Below, piece after piece: positions 42,836-53,950 of a DNA stretch of 64,000 nucleotides; the stretch's first letter is position 1, and the number at the start of each line of letters is the position of its first letter. The DNA comes from Lithodes maja (Eukaryota; Arthropoda; Malacostraca; Decapoda; Lithodidae), in NCBI GenBank assembly GCA_037953745.1, contig JBAKBP010003221.1:60001-124000 (forward strand), given 5' to 3'. The notes beneath the pieces were generated by a model that did no database searches, was not told where the DNA came from, and saw only the letters and a program-made list of their open reading frames with translations. A program made the translations under genes and the position numbers.

Positions 42836-43682
42836 ATGGCAGAGTCGGAAGCACCACGGGAAGATCAGGAGGTCGGCTTGGTAGAGGCAGAGGAACGGAT
42901 AATCTTGGAGGACTATGTCCTAGCGGATACTAAGTGTCTTACGTGCCGAAAAACCAATGCAAGAAAGACGTCGCAAAAATGTTCCGGCTGTCTTAGATCT
43001 GTTCATTTAAGTTGTGCTAAGTTGACAAAGAAGACATCAGAACAACCAAACTGGAAATGTCCTTCATGCCCAGGGCCCACTGCAGGGCCAACCAGTGCAA
43101 CACCGGACGCCGACTTGATCCAACTTGTGACCAAATGGAAAGCGCGGATCCAGGTCCTTGCTCGGGTACCTAAAGGAGCCAGAATCCAAGTGGCGGAGGC
43201 CCTTACAACTATCATAAAGCAGGCCCTACAGCTCAAGACACCCCTCGCATGGGCACGGCTCCTTGGTTTCTCTTATGGGGCCCTCCGAAAATCACCCAGA
43301 ATCAACATACAAGACCATCTCCAGGTTTCACTACCCACCAGAGTGAAACATCAAGTAGCACAGTATATGGAGGCAAACAGGCTGGTGGACCCCCCCGAAC
43401 AGCAACCTAATAGGGCCCAGAAGCAACAGGACAAGGAAGAGGAAGAGGCTGAACAGCTACATAAGAGGGTCGCAGCGAAGCTGGCGGATAGTGACATCAA
43501 AGGGGCCGTCAGACTGTTGTCCTCTTCAGAAGGTTTTGCTGGTCATGGCACCAAAGTTATTGAAGCCCTACGAGGAAAGCACCCACCTACACCTCGGGAC
43601 CTAAGCCTCACCCCAGCCCCAAATGACCAGATACCCCAACCTTTAGTTGTCACGAAGGAGCAGGTGGTTGCCGCTGACTTCA
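42836..43682 (+). pseudogene. PHD-finger N-terminal part of the PHD-type LINE
   Basis: The ATG at 42836 gives MAESEAPREDQEVGL. A PHD finger spans about 42935-43075, with CLTCRKTNARKTSQKCSGC, VHLSC and WKCPSC giving a Cys4-His-Cys3 pattern. PHD fingers bind histone H3 tails and could steer target choice, which is inference. Then come an alpha-helical charged region (QQPNRAQKQQDKEEEEAEQLHKR) and an RT-proximal motif. The frame switches near 43680: VVAADF in this frame continues as FPAGSAVGPDGI in the next, so there is a 1-base frameshift. The visible frame runs on out of register to 43831. Confidence 0.72.
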
Positions 43683-45836
43683 TTCCCAGCAGGCTCAGCC
43701 GTGGGCCCAGATGGTATCTGACCCGCCCACCTCAAAGGCCTCTTGGGTCAGGGATCAGGAGCAGCTGGAGAGGCACTCTTGGAAACCCTCACCAAATTTA
43801 TCAACATGGTTTTAAGAGGGGAAGTACCTGACTGTGCCACACTCATATTTTTGGGGGCATCACTCTGTGCACTGGCAAAAAAAGATGGCGGTGTGCGCCC
43901 AATAGCGGAAGGGAACACCTTCCGCCGGCTTGCCAGGGTGGGTTTGAAACCACTTTCAAATGGCCTAGGTCGACACTTAAGACCAGTTCAACTAGGTTTT
44001 GTAACTCCAGGGGAGTGTGAAGCTGCTGTACACGCAACCCGCACTTACCTCAGCCAAGCCCGAGATAAACGAGTGCTTCTAAAGATTGACATGCGGAACG
44101 CATTCAACAGCATTCGCAGGGATGTCTTCCTCCGTGCAGCTCGAGAGCACATCCCCACTCTGTACCCCCTACTTTGGCAGGCTTATTCCAAACCTTCAAT
44201 CCTGATTTTCGGCGAGACGGTAATCTCATCAGCGACCGGGTTACAGCAGGGAGATACAGGTGGTCCTGTTCTTTTCTCAATAGGGGTGGACACAGCAGCT
44301 AACAAAGTAAGGTCAGAATTGAATGTATGGTACCTGGACGATGCAACCTTGGGTGGGTCTGTAGAGAATGTCCTAACCGATCTAAACAACATCATAACTG
44401 ACCTCGGCCAGGCTGGGCTAGTGATAAATGACACCAAATGTGAACTTATCCTCCTCAACCACACACCTGAAGAAAGAGAACACACTAAGGCCCAATTTCA
44501 AGGCGCATTGCCAGATGTAAAGATCCTTCAGGAGCACCAGCAAACCCTATTAGGTTCCCCACTAACTCTGGCAGCAATCCCACCAGCACTTCAAGGTAAA
44601 AAGGAGGAGCTTCAACGTCTTGTGAGTCACCTGATACACATCGATGCCCACTCAGCTCTGGCCCTTCTCAAGAATTGTTTCTCCATCCCAAAATTCCAAT
44701 ACCTTTTGCACACATCGATGACTTACACGAACAATGGTGGCCTCCAAGAATTAGACAACATAATCCGAGAAGCAGTGACCAGCATTACCAACGTGAAATT
44801 ACAAGACCGGACCAGGACACAAGCCACTCTTCCTGTCCGCCTCGGGGGCTTGGGCATACGGAGAGCCTCGGATATTGCCTCCCCTGCCTTTATCTCTTCC
44901 CTTATCGCGACCAATGATCTTGTAGTGTCCATCCTTTCTTCTCAACCCGGAATGATACTTAATAGTGACGTAGCAGAAGCGATTAACACCTGGAAGGAAA
45001 GTACAGGAGCAGAGGAGGAGCCTCAGGGTACCTCCAGGAGCAAGCAGGTTGCAAAAGCACGCCTCCAGGCAGCCGCCCGTTTGGAGAGTGGCTTGTGGTT
45101 ACATGCCATCCCCATCCCACCTCTTGGAACTCACTTGGATGCTGAAGCGCTCCGGGTTGCCATCGCGCTCAGAGTGGGTGCGGCAGTTTGTCACCCACAC
45201 ACTTGGAAGTGTGGTGGGGGGATGGATGCTCAAGGCCACCATGCCTTGTCACGTAATCACAGTGCAGGCCGCCTGCCAAGACACTCTGCATTAAATGATG
45301 TCATAAAACGGGCCCTGCAGAGTGCTAACCGTGCATCAATCCTTGATCCACATGGACTTCTCAGAGAAGACGGCAAACGGCCAGATGGGACGACCACTTT
45401 CCCTTACAAGAATGGCCGGTGCCTCGTGTGGGATGCCACATGTGTTGACACTTTCTCCATAACCAACATCGCCAGAAACGCCAACGAAGCAGGTGAAGCC
45501 GCCCGGATAGCATCAAGTAGAAAGCGAGAAAAATATCAAGTCATCGCCAGAAGTCATCAGTTCGAGCCTCTGGCATTCGAAACTTCAGGAGTCTTCGGCC
45601 CTACCACCCTTAATATGGTGAATGAAATAGGCCGTAAAATCAGAGAAGTTTCAGGAGAACCCCGGGAAACCCTCTGGCTCAAGCAAAGACTAAGGATGGC
45701 TATCCTCCGAGGCAATGCCACCAGCGTCATGAGCTCAGTACGACTGGGCCATGCCACTGTGAGAGGCCCGGGCAGGAGTGGTGTATCCGTAGTCTTTCCA
45801 CGGTTGGGTATAAAAATAAACTTTATTTGTATTTAA
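43683..45836 (+). pseudogene. RT and endonuclease part of the PHD-type LINE
   Basis: In frame 3 the text starts FPAGSAVGPDGI, is stopped by TGA at 43719-43721, and goes on as PAHLKGLLGQGSG. RT motifs are CALAKKDGGVRPIA, LLKIDMRNAFNSIRRD (motif A, about 44086), GLQQGDTGGPVLFS (motif B) and VWYLDDATLGG (motif C, 44327-44351). The C-terminal region has LPVRLGGLGIRRA, a Cys/His motif (CHPHTWKCGGGMDAQGHHALSR), and GKRPDGTTTFPYKNGRCLVWDATC, a PD-(D/E)xK-like endonuclease. The second copy stops at FPR* (TAG). Here that codon is TTG, so the frame reads 10 residues further. Confidence 0.78.
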
Positions 45837-46039
45837 CATGTTTGATGTACATAAATAAAAGATGTGTCGAATGGTTGAAAGCCACAGTTGCTCGCGCGTT
45901 TGGGGCTAGCAACACGTATTATGAAAAACATGAATCCATCATTCAATTCACTGTCTCACTTCACACACTCACCCTGTATTTACCGGAGGATAACAGGTTT
46001 TTCACAATACGTTGACGGAGGTCTTTTTAAAAAAAAAAA

Positions 46040-46314
46040 TCACTATATACCTTACTGACTTCTGGAATCTGTGCCAAATTTGCATTAGTGAAAACAGAAA
46101 GAAATTGACTATTTAATGTACTGCACATTTCTAAATAATTTCTCCTATCGAAGTTTTAAGGGGGCCTATTACATCTCTAACTTTAGATTTATATAATTGG
46201 TAAAAAGCTTTAGGGTTATTTTCTTAGTCATTTGCTATCCTTATTTCATAATTTCTTTTTGCTTTCCTAATTTCCTTTTTGACCTGTCTTGATAGAGTCT
46301 GATAGTAAATAAGT
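46040..46314 (-). mobile_element. CR1-like copy 1, piece between EN and RT
   Basis: On the minus strand it encodes RQVKKEIRKAKRNYEIRIAN and NPKAFYQLYKSKVRDVIGPL, the typical linker before a CR1 reverse transcriptase. The same element continues at 47495-47667 and 49254-49800 after two other insertions. Its own RT is absent, since the PHD-type LINE starts beside it. Confidence 0.75.
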
Positions 46315-47490
46315 CTTTAATTTCTAAACTACCCTCCTTCGGTTTCTATCCATCCATCTGTGCCTTTGTCTCTAATTTCCTTTCCGGCCGTTCCATAGCT
46401 GCGGTTGTGGACGGCCATTGTTCACTTCCTCACCCTATAAACTCCGGTGTTCCTCAGGGCTCTGTCCTATCTCCTATTCTCTTTCTAATTTTGATAAATG
46501 ATCTCCTTAACTGTACCTTAATTCCCATCCATTCATACGCAGACGACTCAACCTTACACTACTCCATTAGTTTTTCAGAACGCCCCAGCCAGCAATCCCT
46601 CAACGACAAACGTAATGTAGCCATAGAACTCTTAAATTCTGATCTAAATACTATTTCCAATTGGGGCAGAGAAAACCTTATTAACTTTAATGCTTCCAAA
46701 ACCCAATTTCTCCATCTATCTACCCGTCAGGATCTCCCAGCGGACTATCCCTTATTCTTCAACAATACAAAAATCAACCCTTCATCTTCTCTCAATATTC
46801 TTGGTGTCTCTTTTTCTTCTGCTCTCATTTGGAAGGACCATATTACCAGTCTTGCTAAGGCAGCCTCCCAGAAGCTGGGTGTGCTCAACCGCCTTAGGGG
46901 GTTCTTTTCCCCTGCACAGCTTCTTGCTCTGTACAGGGGCATAGTGCGCCCTTGTATTGAGTATTGTTCACATGTGTGGGGAGGTTCCTCTCACACCGCT
47001 CTCCTAGACAAAGTTGAAAGGAAGGCCTTTCGTATCATTAACTCCCGTCCACTCACTAACTCTCTGCAATCTCTCTGTCTCCGCCGCAATGTTGCATCTC
47101 TCTCGCTATTCTATCGCTACTATAATAATCAGTGTTCCTCAGAGCTATCTCCATACGTAGAGCATACCTCCTCCTTTACGTAGGGCACGTGGTACCCGTC
47201 TTGCAACTCAATCCCACCCCTACTCTGTGCAACTCTCCAACCCAAGAGTGAAACGTTACTCTCAAACTTTCTTCTACTCAACATCTGAGCTCTGGAACTC
47301 TCTCCCAGAATCAGTCTTTCCCTCTTCCTATGACTTAAATTGCTTCAAACTCCGTGTGTCCAGGCATTTTGGCTCGAACGTCCCTTGATTTTGGCCGTGT
47401 CACTCTTTCAACTATGGGGGAGGCACTCGCTATAGGCAGTTATGCCTTTTGCCTCCCTCAATCACATAGAAAAAAAAAAAAAAAAAAAAA
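46315..47490 (+). mobile_element. I/Nimb-like LINE, 5'-truncated, with poly-A
   Basis: An insertion in CR1-like copy 1 ending in about 24 A residues. AAGT flanks it (46311-46314 and 47492-47495). The uninterrupted pre-insertion sequence AAATAAGTAGGTGAT is preserved in the transduced copy at 53380-53394. The coding content is the C-terminal half of an RT. Confidence 0.82.
46407..47183 (+). pseudogene. Reverse transcriptase C-terminal half (I/Nimb-like)
   Basis: An open frame of about 258 codons: INSGVPQGSVLSPILFLILI (motif B), HSYADDSTLHYS (catalytic motif C), LINFNASKTQFLHLS, LNILGVSFSSALIWKDHI, AKAASQKLGVLNRLRGFF, and IEYCSHVWGGSSHTALLDKVE. It resembles I/Nimb-clade elements common in crustaceans. 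The frame stops at TAG 47181-47183, but related text (ATQSHPY, LWNSLPESVF) continues in other frames to about 47385. The 5' end is missing, so the copy is dead on arrival. Confidence 0.82.
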
Positions 47491-47494
47491 AAAG

Positions 47495-47656
47495 TAGGTG
47501 ATTTTCGCCTTTATTAATTTTTCTATATATTCCTTTCTTGTTTCCTAGAAGATCTATTAGTTTATTATTCATCCATTTTGGTTGGTTCTGTGTTGATCTA
47601 AATTTTCTTTTGGGGATATATTTATTTTGATCATTGAATACTGAATTAATAAAATT
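47495..47656 (-). mobile_element. CR1-like copy 1, EN-RT linker piece
   Basis: The minus strand reads FNDQNKYIPKRKFRSTQNQP and WMNNKLIDLL, a conserved linker of CR1 proteins. It joins 46040-46314 on one side and 49265-49800 on the other once the nested insertions are removed. Confidence 0.72.
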
Positions 47657-47671
47657 ATCATATGTATGATT

Positions 47672-49241
47672 GGTTTGAAACAGGGGTGTGTGATGTCCCC
47701 GTGGTTATTTACTGTATATATGGGTGGAGTCATGAAAGAAATACTATCAAGAGCAGTGGATGTTGGTGTATCGCTGAAAAGGGAGGGAATTGAGTGGAAG
47801 CTACCTATACTGCTGTTTGCGGATGATACAGTTCTGATGAGTGATAATGAGTGATAATTACCAGGGTCTGGAAAATGAGTTTGGAACAGTGTGCGAAAAA
47901 CGGAATTTGAAGGTAAATACGGGGAAGAGCAAGGTTATGGTCTTCGAAAGGGGTGAAGTCACAGAGTGTGAGGTGAAGCTGAACGGTCAGGCTATGGAGA
48001 TCGTCAACTCTTTTAAGTATCTGGGCAGTGTGTTGAGTAAAAATGGGACTATGGATGAAGAAGTGCGGGAGAGGGTACAACAGGGGAAGAGGGTTGTAGG
48101 AATGCTAAAAGCAGTAACAAGAAATAGGGTGGTCAGTATGGAAGTGAAGAAGTCCTTGCATGACAGTGTGGTAATCCCGACACTGACTTACGGAAGCGAA
48201 GCATGGACGTTGGTTGAGAGACTCAGACCAAGAGTGAGAGCAGTGGAAATGAATTACTTAACCCGGGAACTGCGGGGAGACTCTTAAGAGTTCCCCCGGC
48301 GGACTGTGGGAAGACTCTTGAGAGTAAGTAAAATAAAAAAATCAACTTTTGACATCGAAAAAAAAAAAAAAAAAATTTATTTTTTTATTTTTTTATTTTT
48401 TTTTGGCCCCTGGGCCATGCAAAATCTCAGTCCTCTACCTCCCCTCCTTCCCCACTTTCCTCCTCTCCTTTAGTTATCACCTATTTTCCCTATTATTCCC
48501 TTATTCTGAGGTATATTTTCGTGCTAACATTAGCGAGTTGCAAGCAGGGTGTTGTCATCACTGATGGCAAGCGAGTGCAAGAGAGAGAGAGAGAGTATCG
48601 ATCGACTGTGTCTCAGTGGCCTTGGGGGAAATTGGCGGGAAAGCAGTTTGCCTCACCCATACATTATACAACTCGCGGGCTATATCTCCGATTTTGACCA
48701 TCCAAACGCTGTTTTCACTGGTTTTATTGTTGTTTCAGGTTAATACCTTTATAATCAACCCATAATAGGCGCATATGGATAATTATTAATGCTATTAATG
48801 GTACAATGAATATTTTAGTGACGGAAACACCTCAAATACGTCAGCACAGGGGGACATTTTCAATTACCCCCATGCGCACTTGTTAGGTTAAGGAGTGCGT
48901 GCGGAGTTACATGGAGGGATAGACAGACTAATGAGGAAGTAAGAAGGAGGTGTGGTGTGGAGGTAGATGTGCTGGAAAGTGTGAAAAGGAACAACTTGAG
49001 ATGGTTCGGCCATATGGAACGTATGGAAAGCGAGAGAATGACTAAGAGGGTGTACGAGAGCGAGGTGGAGGGACAGAGAGGGAGAGGTAGACCGAATATG
49101 AGGTGGAAGGATGGAGTGAGGAAGTACATGAACGAGGGCGGTGCTGGTTGGGGGGAGGGGCGTCGACTGACTGGGGACAGAGGTGCATGGGGGCGGTTCG
49201 TTCGTGGCCACCCCTTCGGGGATCACGGCGTCAGGCAATAG
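47672..49241 (+). pseudogene. RT C-terminal part of the GATA-tailed LINE, broken
   Basis: Piece 1, to about 47854: GLKQGCVMSPWLFTVYMGG and LLFADDTVLMSDNE, ending in a stop caused by the repeated GAGTGATAAT. Piece 2, 47862-48261: ENEFGTVCEKRNLKVNTGKSK to RAVEMNYL. Piece 3, 48892-49241: resumes as RSACGVTWRDRQTNEEVRRR and runs to GHPFGDHGVRQ and TAG. Pieces 2 and 3 are separated only by the MITE, which split the Leu-Arg codons of NYLRSACG. Close similarity to 9385-10539 confirms the assignment. Confidence 0.83.
48262..48887. mobile_element. TTAA-flanked piggyBac-type MITE in the LINE
   Basis: A 626-bp noncoding insert with TTAA at 48258-48261 and 48888-48891. The ends are CCCGGGAACTGC and, inverted, CCTAACAAGTGC. 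Two similar words near the left end (ACTGCGGGGAGACTCTTAAG and ACTGTGGGAAGACTCTTGAG) form a short tandem repeat. The uninterrupted site is seen in the LINE copy at 9385-10539 (RSACG codons, AATTACTTAAGGAGTGC in sense). Confidence 0.8.
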
Positions 49242-49253
49242 ATAGATAGATAG

Positions 49254-49800
49254 ATCATATGTATCTACCAAGTTTGACGTCTCTTCCTGACTTAAGCTGA
49301 CAGATACCTGAGAAAGGGTACACTCATTTGAACACCTGGATCGACTTAATTGTTTGACCATAGGGTCAGCTAATAGAGCTTTTCTTAGCCCACCATAATC
49401 GACTTTTCTAAAGTCAGGTATTAATGTCGTATTCTCTCTGGTATTACCTTTCCATTGTATATTAAAAATAAACAGAATTGTGGTCGCTATTTCCTAGGTG
49501 GTCCCCAATTTCTACATTATTTATAATATGTTCATTGTTACTCAAAACTAAATTGAGAATATTATTACCTCTAGTAGGCATATCTATGAATTGAAATAAA
49601 AACTATCTTGTACTACCTCAATAAACTCTTCTGAATCAGAGTCGCCTATTTGATGCTGTCACTCTATATTCGGAAAATTAAAACCCCCATAATGCACACA
49701 TTGCTAAACCTTGATGCCATTTTAATTTCCTCCCATAATGATGTACCGTCATTTCTACTCATATTTGGCGGTCTATACATAACTCCAAGGAGTTGCTGGA
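49254..49800 (-). mobile_element. CR1-like copy 1, endonuclease piece
   Basis: The minus strand encodes parts of an APE-type endonuclease: LLGVMYRPPNMSRNDGTSLW and NVCIMGV, the region around the YRPP and (usually) GDFN motifs of CR1. Frames are broken. In normal CR1 elements this domain nicks the target DNA. The GDFN Asp is not visible here (MGVLIF). Confidence 0.68.
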
Positions 49801-50034
49801 ACTCCTGTTTCAAAGGAGTAGTACAAAGGAAATCAAGCAACAACAGGTCTAGTGACCCCTCTAGGCTGCTTGTCCTCCAAAACACTGAGGATCAAGTGTC
49901 CAAACAGTGGTTTAGAGTGGGTAAGGGAACATTGGAAAGGGAACTACTGCCCTGGAACTAATGTCTGTGGCAGGATTAGGAAGTTAGTAGGGGACAGATG
50001 GGTTAGTAACTGAGGGGAGGATAAAATAAAGTTA
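49801..50034. other. Unassigned spacer
   Basis: About 230 bp between the two CR1-like copies. It may include the 3' UTR of copy 2 (minus strand), but nothing diagnostic is seen. Confidence 0.3.
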
Positions 50035-51833
50035 TTCATTTAGAAACGCAGTCAGTCGCGGGTGTGATGCGAGATATTTGTCTATGCGAAGTTTAAATGA
50101 ATCAATGGTGCTGCAGTCTATAACATCTCGGGGAAGCCCATTCCATAAGTTGACAACTCGATTGAAGAAGAAATATTTAGCTTCGTGTGAGTTAAAAGAA
50201 TTACCAATAATTTTGCACCCGTTTCCCCGCGTGTAATTAGATTGGTCGATAGTGAAGTACTTACTACAGTTCATATTGTCGATGCCTTTGATGATTTTGA
50301 ACACTTGAATTAAGTCGCCTCTTAATCTACGCTGGGTTAAAGGATAAAGATTTAATTCTCTAAGATGCTCCTTGTATGGTTTGTTCTTTAGGCTAGGTAT
50401 CATTTTAGTAACTCTACGTTGAATTCGTTCTAGCTTGTCTATATCTTTTTGGTAATAAGGGCACCAGGATTGAACTCAGTATTCCAGAAGAGGGCGGACT
50501 AAGGAATTGTAAAGGGTTAGGATAACGCCTTTGGATTTATGCTCAAACGACCTGCCTATAAAGCCAATTATTTTGTTTGCCTTCTTAACAACTTCTGAAC
50601 ATTGTTGACTCGGTTTTAGGTTACTCGATATTGTTACTCCCAGATCGGTTTCTCTGTTTACATTCTTATGCTGAGTGCCATTCATCAAATAGTTTGCTTT
50701 CTCATTTTGGTATCCGATATGTAGTACTTTACATTTATCCGCATTGAAACTCATTTGCCAAATTTGGGCCCAACATGACAACTTATCTAGATTGTGTTGC
50801 ATATCGTCAACTTGTTCTTTTGAGAGTACGCTAATTGCAGTTTTTGTAACGTCAGCAGATTTTGAGATTGTACAGGTGAGACCCTCATCTATGTAAATTA
50901 GAAAGATAATTGGTCCTAGTACCGATCCCTGGGGTACTCCGCTACTTACATTGGTCCATTTAGATGCCTTACCGTTTATGACTACTCTTTGCTTTCTGTT
51001 GCTGAGCCAATTTTCTATCCATTTCAACACACCATCTTGTATTCTATGCGCTTTTAGTTTTAGCAGTAAACGTTTGTGGGGAACTTTGTCAAAGGCCTTT
51101 TGAAAATCAAGGTATATAATATCTACAGCTTTACTCTCATCGTAGAGGTTGAGGATATCGTGGATGAAGTCTAAGAGGTTTGTTAAACAGGAACGTTTTT
51201 TACGAAAGCCGTGTTGAGTATCTTAAAGTATGTTATTTTCCTCTAAGTGATTTACGAGTCTGTCTCTTATGAGTGTTTCTAGCATTTTACATACAACTGA
51301 GGTTTAGCTAATTGGACGATAGTTACTGGGTAGGGATTTGCTGCCTTTTTGAATATCGGTGTTACGTTGGCTAGCTTCCACTGATCAGGCTTAGTTCCAG
51401 ACTGCAAGGATTTATTGAATAGCAATGTCAGTGGTTTAGAGAGCTCATTCTTTGCTTCCTTTAGGACTCTAGGTGAGATTGTATCAGGTCCAGGCGTTTT
51501 ATTTACCTTGAGTTTAGCTAAACAATTCAATACTTCTCTCTCTGTAACGGTGATATTACTTAGAACATCTGAATTATCAATCTGAATCGGCGATGGTGTA
51601 GGGATATCACTGAGGTCTTCCGTTGTAAAAACTGATGCAAAGAAGGTATTGAGGGCATTACTCATTTGTACTTCGTCTTTGGTGTATTCTCCATTTTCAT
51701 CGACTAACGGTTCAACAGTTGAAGTAACTACTTTTTTCTTTCTGATATAACTATAGAATTCTTTCAGATTTGTTTTACTTTGATTCGCAACATGTAACTC
51801 CAGGGTCTTTTTACTTTGCTTAATTAACTTTTT
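50035..51833 (-). mobile_element. CR1-like copy 2, RT half (broken)
   Basis: On the minus strand, from high to low coordinates: KAKKLIKQSKKTLELHVANQ (continuing from 53394-53450), LAKLKVNKTPGPDTISPRVL, LANVTPIFKKA, a frame-broken middle (51035-51280), SGVPQGSVLGPIIFLIYI, a damaged catalytic box (SADVTK where FADDTK is expected), WQMSFNADKCKVLHIG, and the C-terminal LKNKPYKEHLRELNLYPL to WNGLPRDV. The loss of the second catalytic Asp and several frameshifts show it is dead. It is split at 51833 by the transduced PHD-type LINE. Confidence 0.85.
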
Positions 51834-53393
51834 TGAAATTACAAGACCGGACCAGGACACAAGCCACTCTTCCTGTCCGCCTCGGGGGCTTGGGCATACG
51901 GAGAGCCTCGGATATTGCCTCCCCTGCCTTTATCTCTTCCCTTATCGCGACCAATGATCTTGTAGTGTCCATCCTTTCTTCTCAACCCGGAATGATACTT
52001 AATAGTGACGTAGCAGAAGCGATTAACACCTGGAAGGAAAGTACAGGAGCAGAGGAGGAGCCTCAGGGTACCTCCAGGAGCAAGCAGGTTGCAAAAGCAC
52101 GCCTCCAGGCAGCCGCCCGTTTGGAGAGTGGCTTGTGGTTACATGCCATCCCCATCCCACCTCTTGGAACTCACTTGGATGCTGAAGCGCTCCGGGTTGC
52201 CATCGCGCTCAGAGTGGGTGCGGCAGTTTGTCACCCACACACTTGGAAGTGTGGTGGGGGGATGGATGCTCAAGGCCACCATGCCTTGTCACGTAATCAC
52301 AGTGCAGGCCGCCTGCCAAGACACTCTGCACTAAATGATGTCATAAAACGGGCCCTGCAGAGTGCTAACCGTGCATCAATCCTTGATCCACATGGACTTC
52401 TCAGAGAAGACGGCAAACGGCCAGATGGGACGACCACTTTCCCTTACAAGAATGGCCGGTGCCTCGTGTGGGATGCCACATGTGTTGACACTTTCTCCAT
52501 AACCAACATCGCCAGAAACGCCAACGAAGCAGGTGAAGCCGCCCGGATAGCATCAAGTAGAAAGCGAGAAAAATATCAAGTCATCGCCAGAAGTCATCAG
52601 TTCGAGCCTCTGGCATTCGAAACTTCAGGAGTCTTCGGCCCTACCACCCTTAATATGGTGAATGAAATAGGCCGTAAAATCAGAGAAGTTTCAGGAGAAC
52701 CCCGGGAAACCCTCTGGCTCAAGCAAAGACTAAGGATGGCTATCCTCCGAGGCAATGCCACCAGCGTCATGAGCTCAGTACGACTGGGCCATGCCACTGT
52801 GAGAGGCCCGGGCAGGAGTGGTGTATCCGTAGTCTTTCCACGGTAGGGTATAAAAATAAACTTTATTTGTATTTAACACGTTTGATGTACATAAATAAAA
52901 GATGTGTCGAATGGTTGAAAGCCACAGTTGCTCGCGCGTTTGGGGCTAGCAACACGTATTATGAAAAACATGTATCCATCATTCAATTCACTGTCTCACT
53001 TCACACACTCACCCCGTATTTACCGGAGGATAACAGGTTTTTCACAATACGTTGACGGAGGTCTTTTTAAAAAAAAAATCACTATATACCTTACTGACTT
53101 CTGGAATCTGTGCCAAATTTGCATTAGTGAAAACAGAAAGAAATTGACTATTTAATGTACTGCACATTTCTAAATAATTTCTCCTATCGAAGTTTTAAGG
53201 GGGCCTATTACATCTCTAACTTTAGATTTATATAATTGGTAAAAAGCTTTAGGGTTATTTTTTTAGTCATTGGTAAAAAGCTTTAGGGTTATTTTTTTAG
53301 TCATTTGCTATCCTTATTTCATAATTTCTTTTTGCTTTCCTAATTTCCTTTTTGACCTGTCTTGATAGAGTCTGATAGTAAATAAGTAGGTGA
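51834..53393 (+). mobile_element. PHD-type LINE, second copy: 5'-truncated with 3'-transduced flank
   Basis: Nearly identical to 44793-46314. The first 1.24 kb is the LINE 3' half and UTR, ending in an A run near 53078. The last 315 bp is the CR1-like flank that follows the source copy, including the source junction. It is bounded by a 39-bp duplication (51795-51833 and 53394-53432) within CR1-like copy 2. A local duplication of about 36 bp (TGGTAAAAAGCTTTAGGGTT repeated at 53238 and 53273) is its only sizeable difference from the source. This is the pattern expected of LINE-mediated 3' transduction. Confidence 0.82.
51839..52846 (+). pseudogene. Thumb and endonuclease part of the PHD-type LINE (copy 2)
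   Basis: About 335 codons, LQDRTRTQATLPVRLGGLGI to VVFPR and TAG. It has the Cys/His motif, RPDG and LVWDATCVDT of the endonuclease-like domain but no RT catalytic core. It shows the probable natural stop (TAG at 52844-52846) that is mutated to TTG in the source copy. Upstream start codons are an artefact of truncation. Confidence 0.78.
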
Positions 53394-53477
53394 TAACTCC
53401 AGGGTCTTTTTACTTTGCTTAATTAACTTTTTGGCTTTGCGTCGTAGCTCTACAACGCAAAGTCAAAAAGTTAATTT
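53394..53477 (-). mobile_element. CR1-like copy 2, continuation with a small inverted repeat
   Basis: The 39-bp target duplication is followed by codons for LRRKAKK on the minus strand, continuing copy 2. At 53424-53448 and 53453-53477 the sequence TTAACTTTTTGGCTTTGCGT recurs inverted with two mismatches, a small foldback that ends the recognisable CR1 text. Confidence 0.65.
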
Positions 53478-53950
53478 TCATTTGTCTGGCTTCCCCCAAT
53501 GTTTCTATTTGTACCTCAAACAGAGTAATCCAGCAAATCTCACAAACACCTCCTCCTCCTATTCATTTCACTGCACTTAATAAACGCACCACACTTCTTT
53601 TTAACACATCAAAATTACCTATATTGTGCCTTGATTTTGGCTCTCTGTCACTCTTTTAACCTTGGGGGGGGGGGGGGGTCGTTTTTTACAGGCAGCTTTG
53701 CCTTTTGTCTCCTTTATTCACATAGGGTAAACAGTACACGAGAACGGGTTTAGATGAATGATAGTGGATTTAAATGGTGTTTCGCCTGCCCTGAATGAAT
53801 GAGAGTAGGCTTAGGTAGATAAGTGGGGATTTAGGGTTTACGTTGGGGTAGAGTAAAATAAATGAGGGATTTAAAGGGGTGGGGGGAGGGTTCTCGACCC
53901 CTTCTCCCTCTTGTTTATCCCCATTGTTCACCCAACATAAAATATACATA
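53478..53950 (+). other. Unassigned DNA with a degraded LINE tail
   Basis: 53620-53728 resembles the 3' UTR of the I/Nimb-like LINE (CTTGATTTTGGC, TGTCACTCTTT, GGCAG..TGCCTTTTG, CACATAG), with a G run at 53665-53678. The rest, a G-rich stretch to 53950, has no recognisable gene. Confidence 0.5.

Larger units (their letters stand above)
42836..46039 (+). mobile_element. PHD-finger non-LTR retrotransposon, source copy
   Basis: It encodes a PHD finger, RT and a C-terminal endonuclease-like domain, and ends with a 3' UTR and A run (46027-46039). The downstream flank (46040 on) is a CR1-like element on the other strand, into which it inserted. A 5'-truncated copy of its 3' half with part of this flank lies at 51834-53393. 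At least one frameshift and one stop break the coding region, and the final stop is also altered. Confidence 0.82.
47668..49253 (+). mobile_element. GATA-tailed LINE, second copy
   Basis: A 5'-truncated copy of the element at 9365-10549, between 11-bp duplications ATCATATGTAT (47657-47667 and 49254-49264) and ending in (GATA)n. It is broken by a TTAA-flanked MITE at 48262-48887 and by a 10-bp duplication at about 47844-47858 that shifts the frame. Confidence 0.88.
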
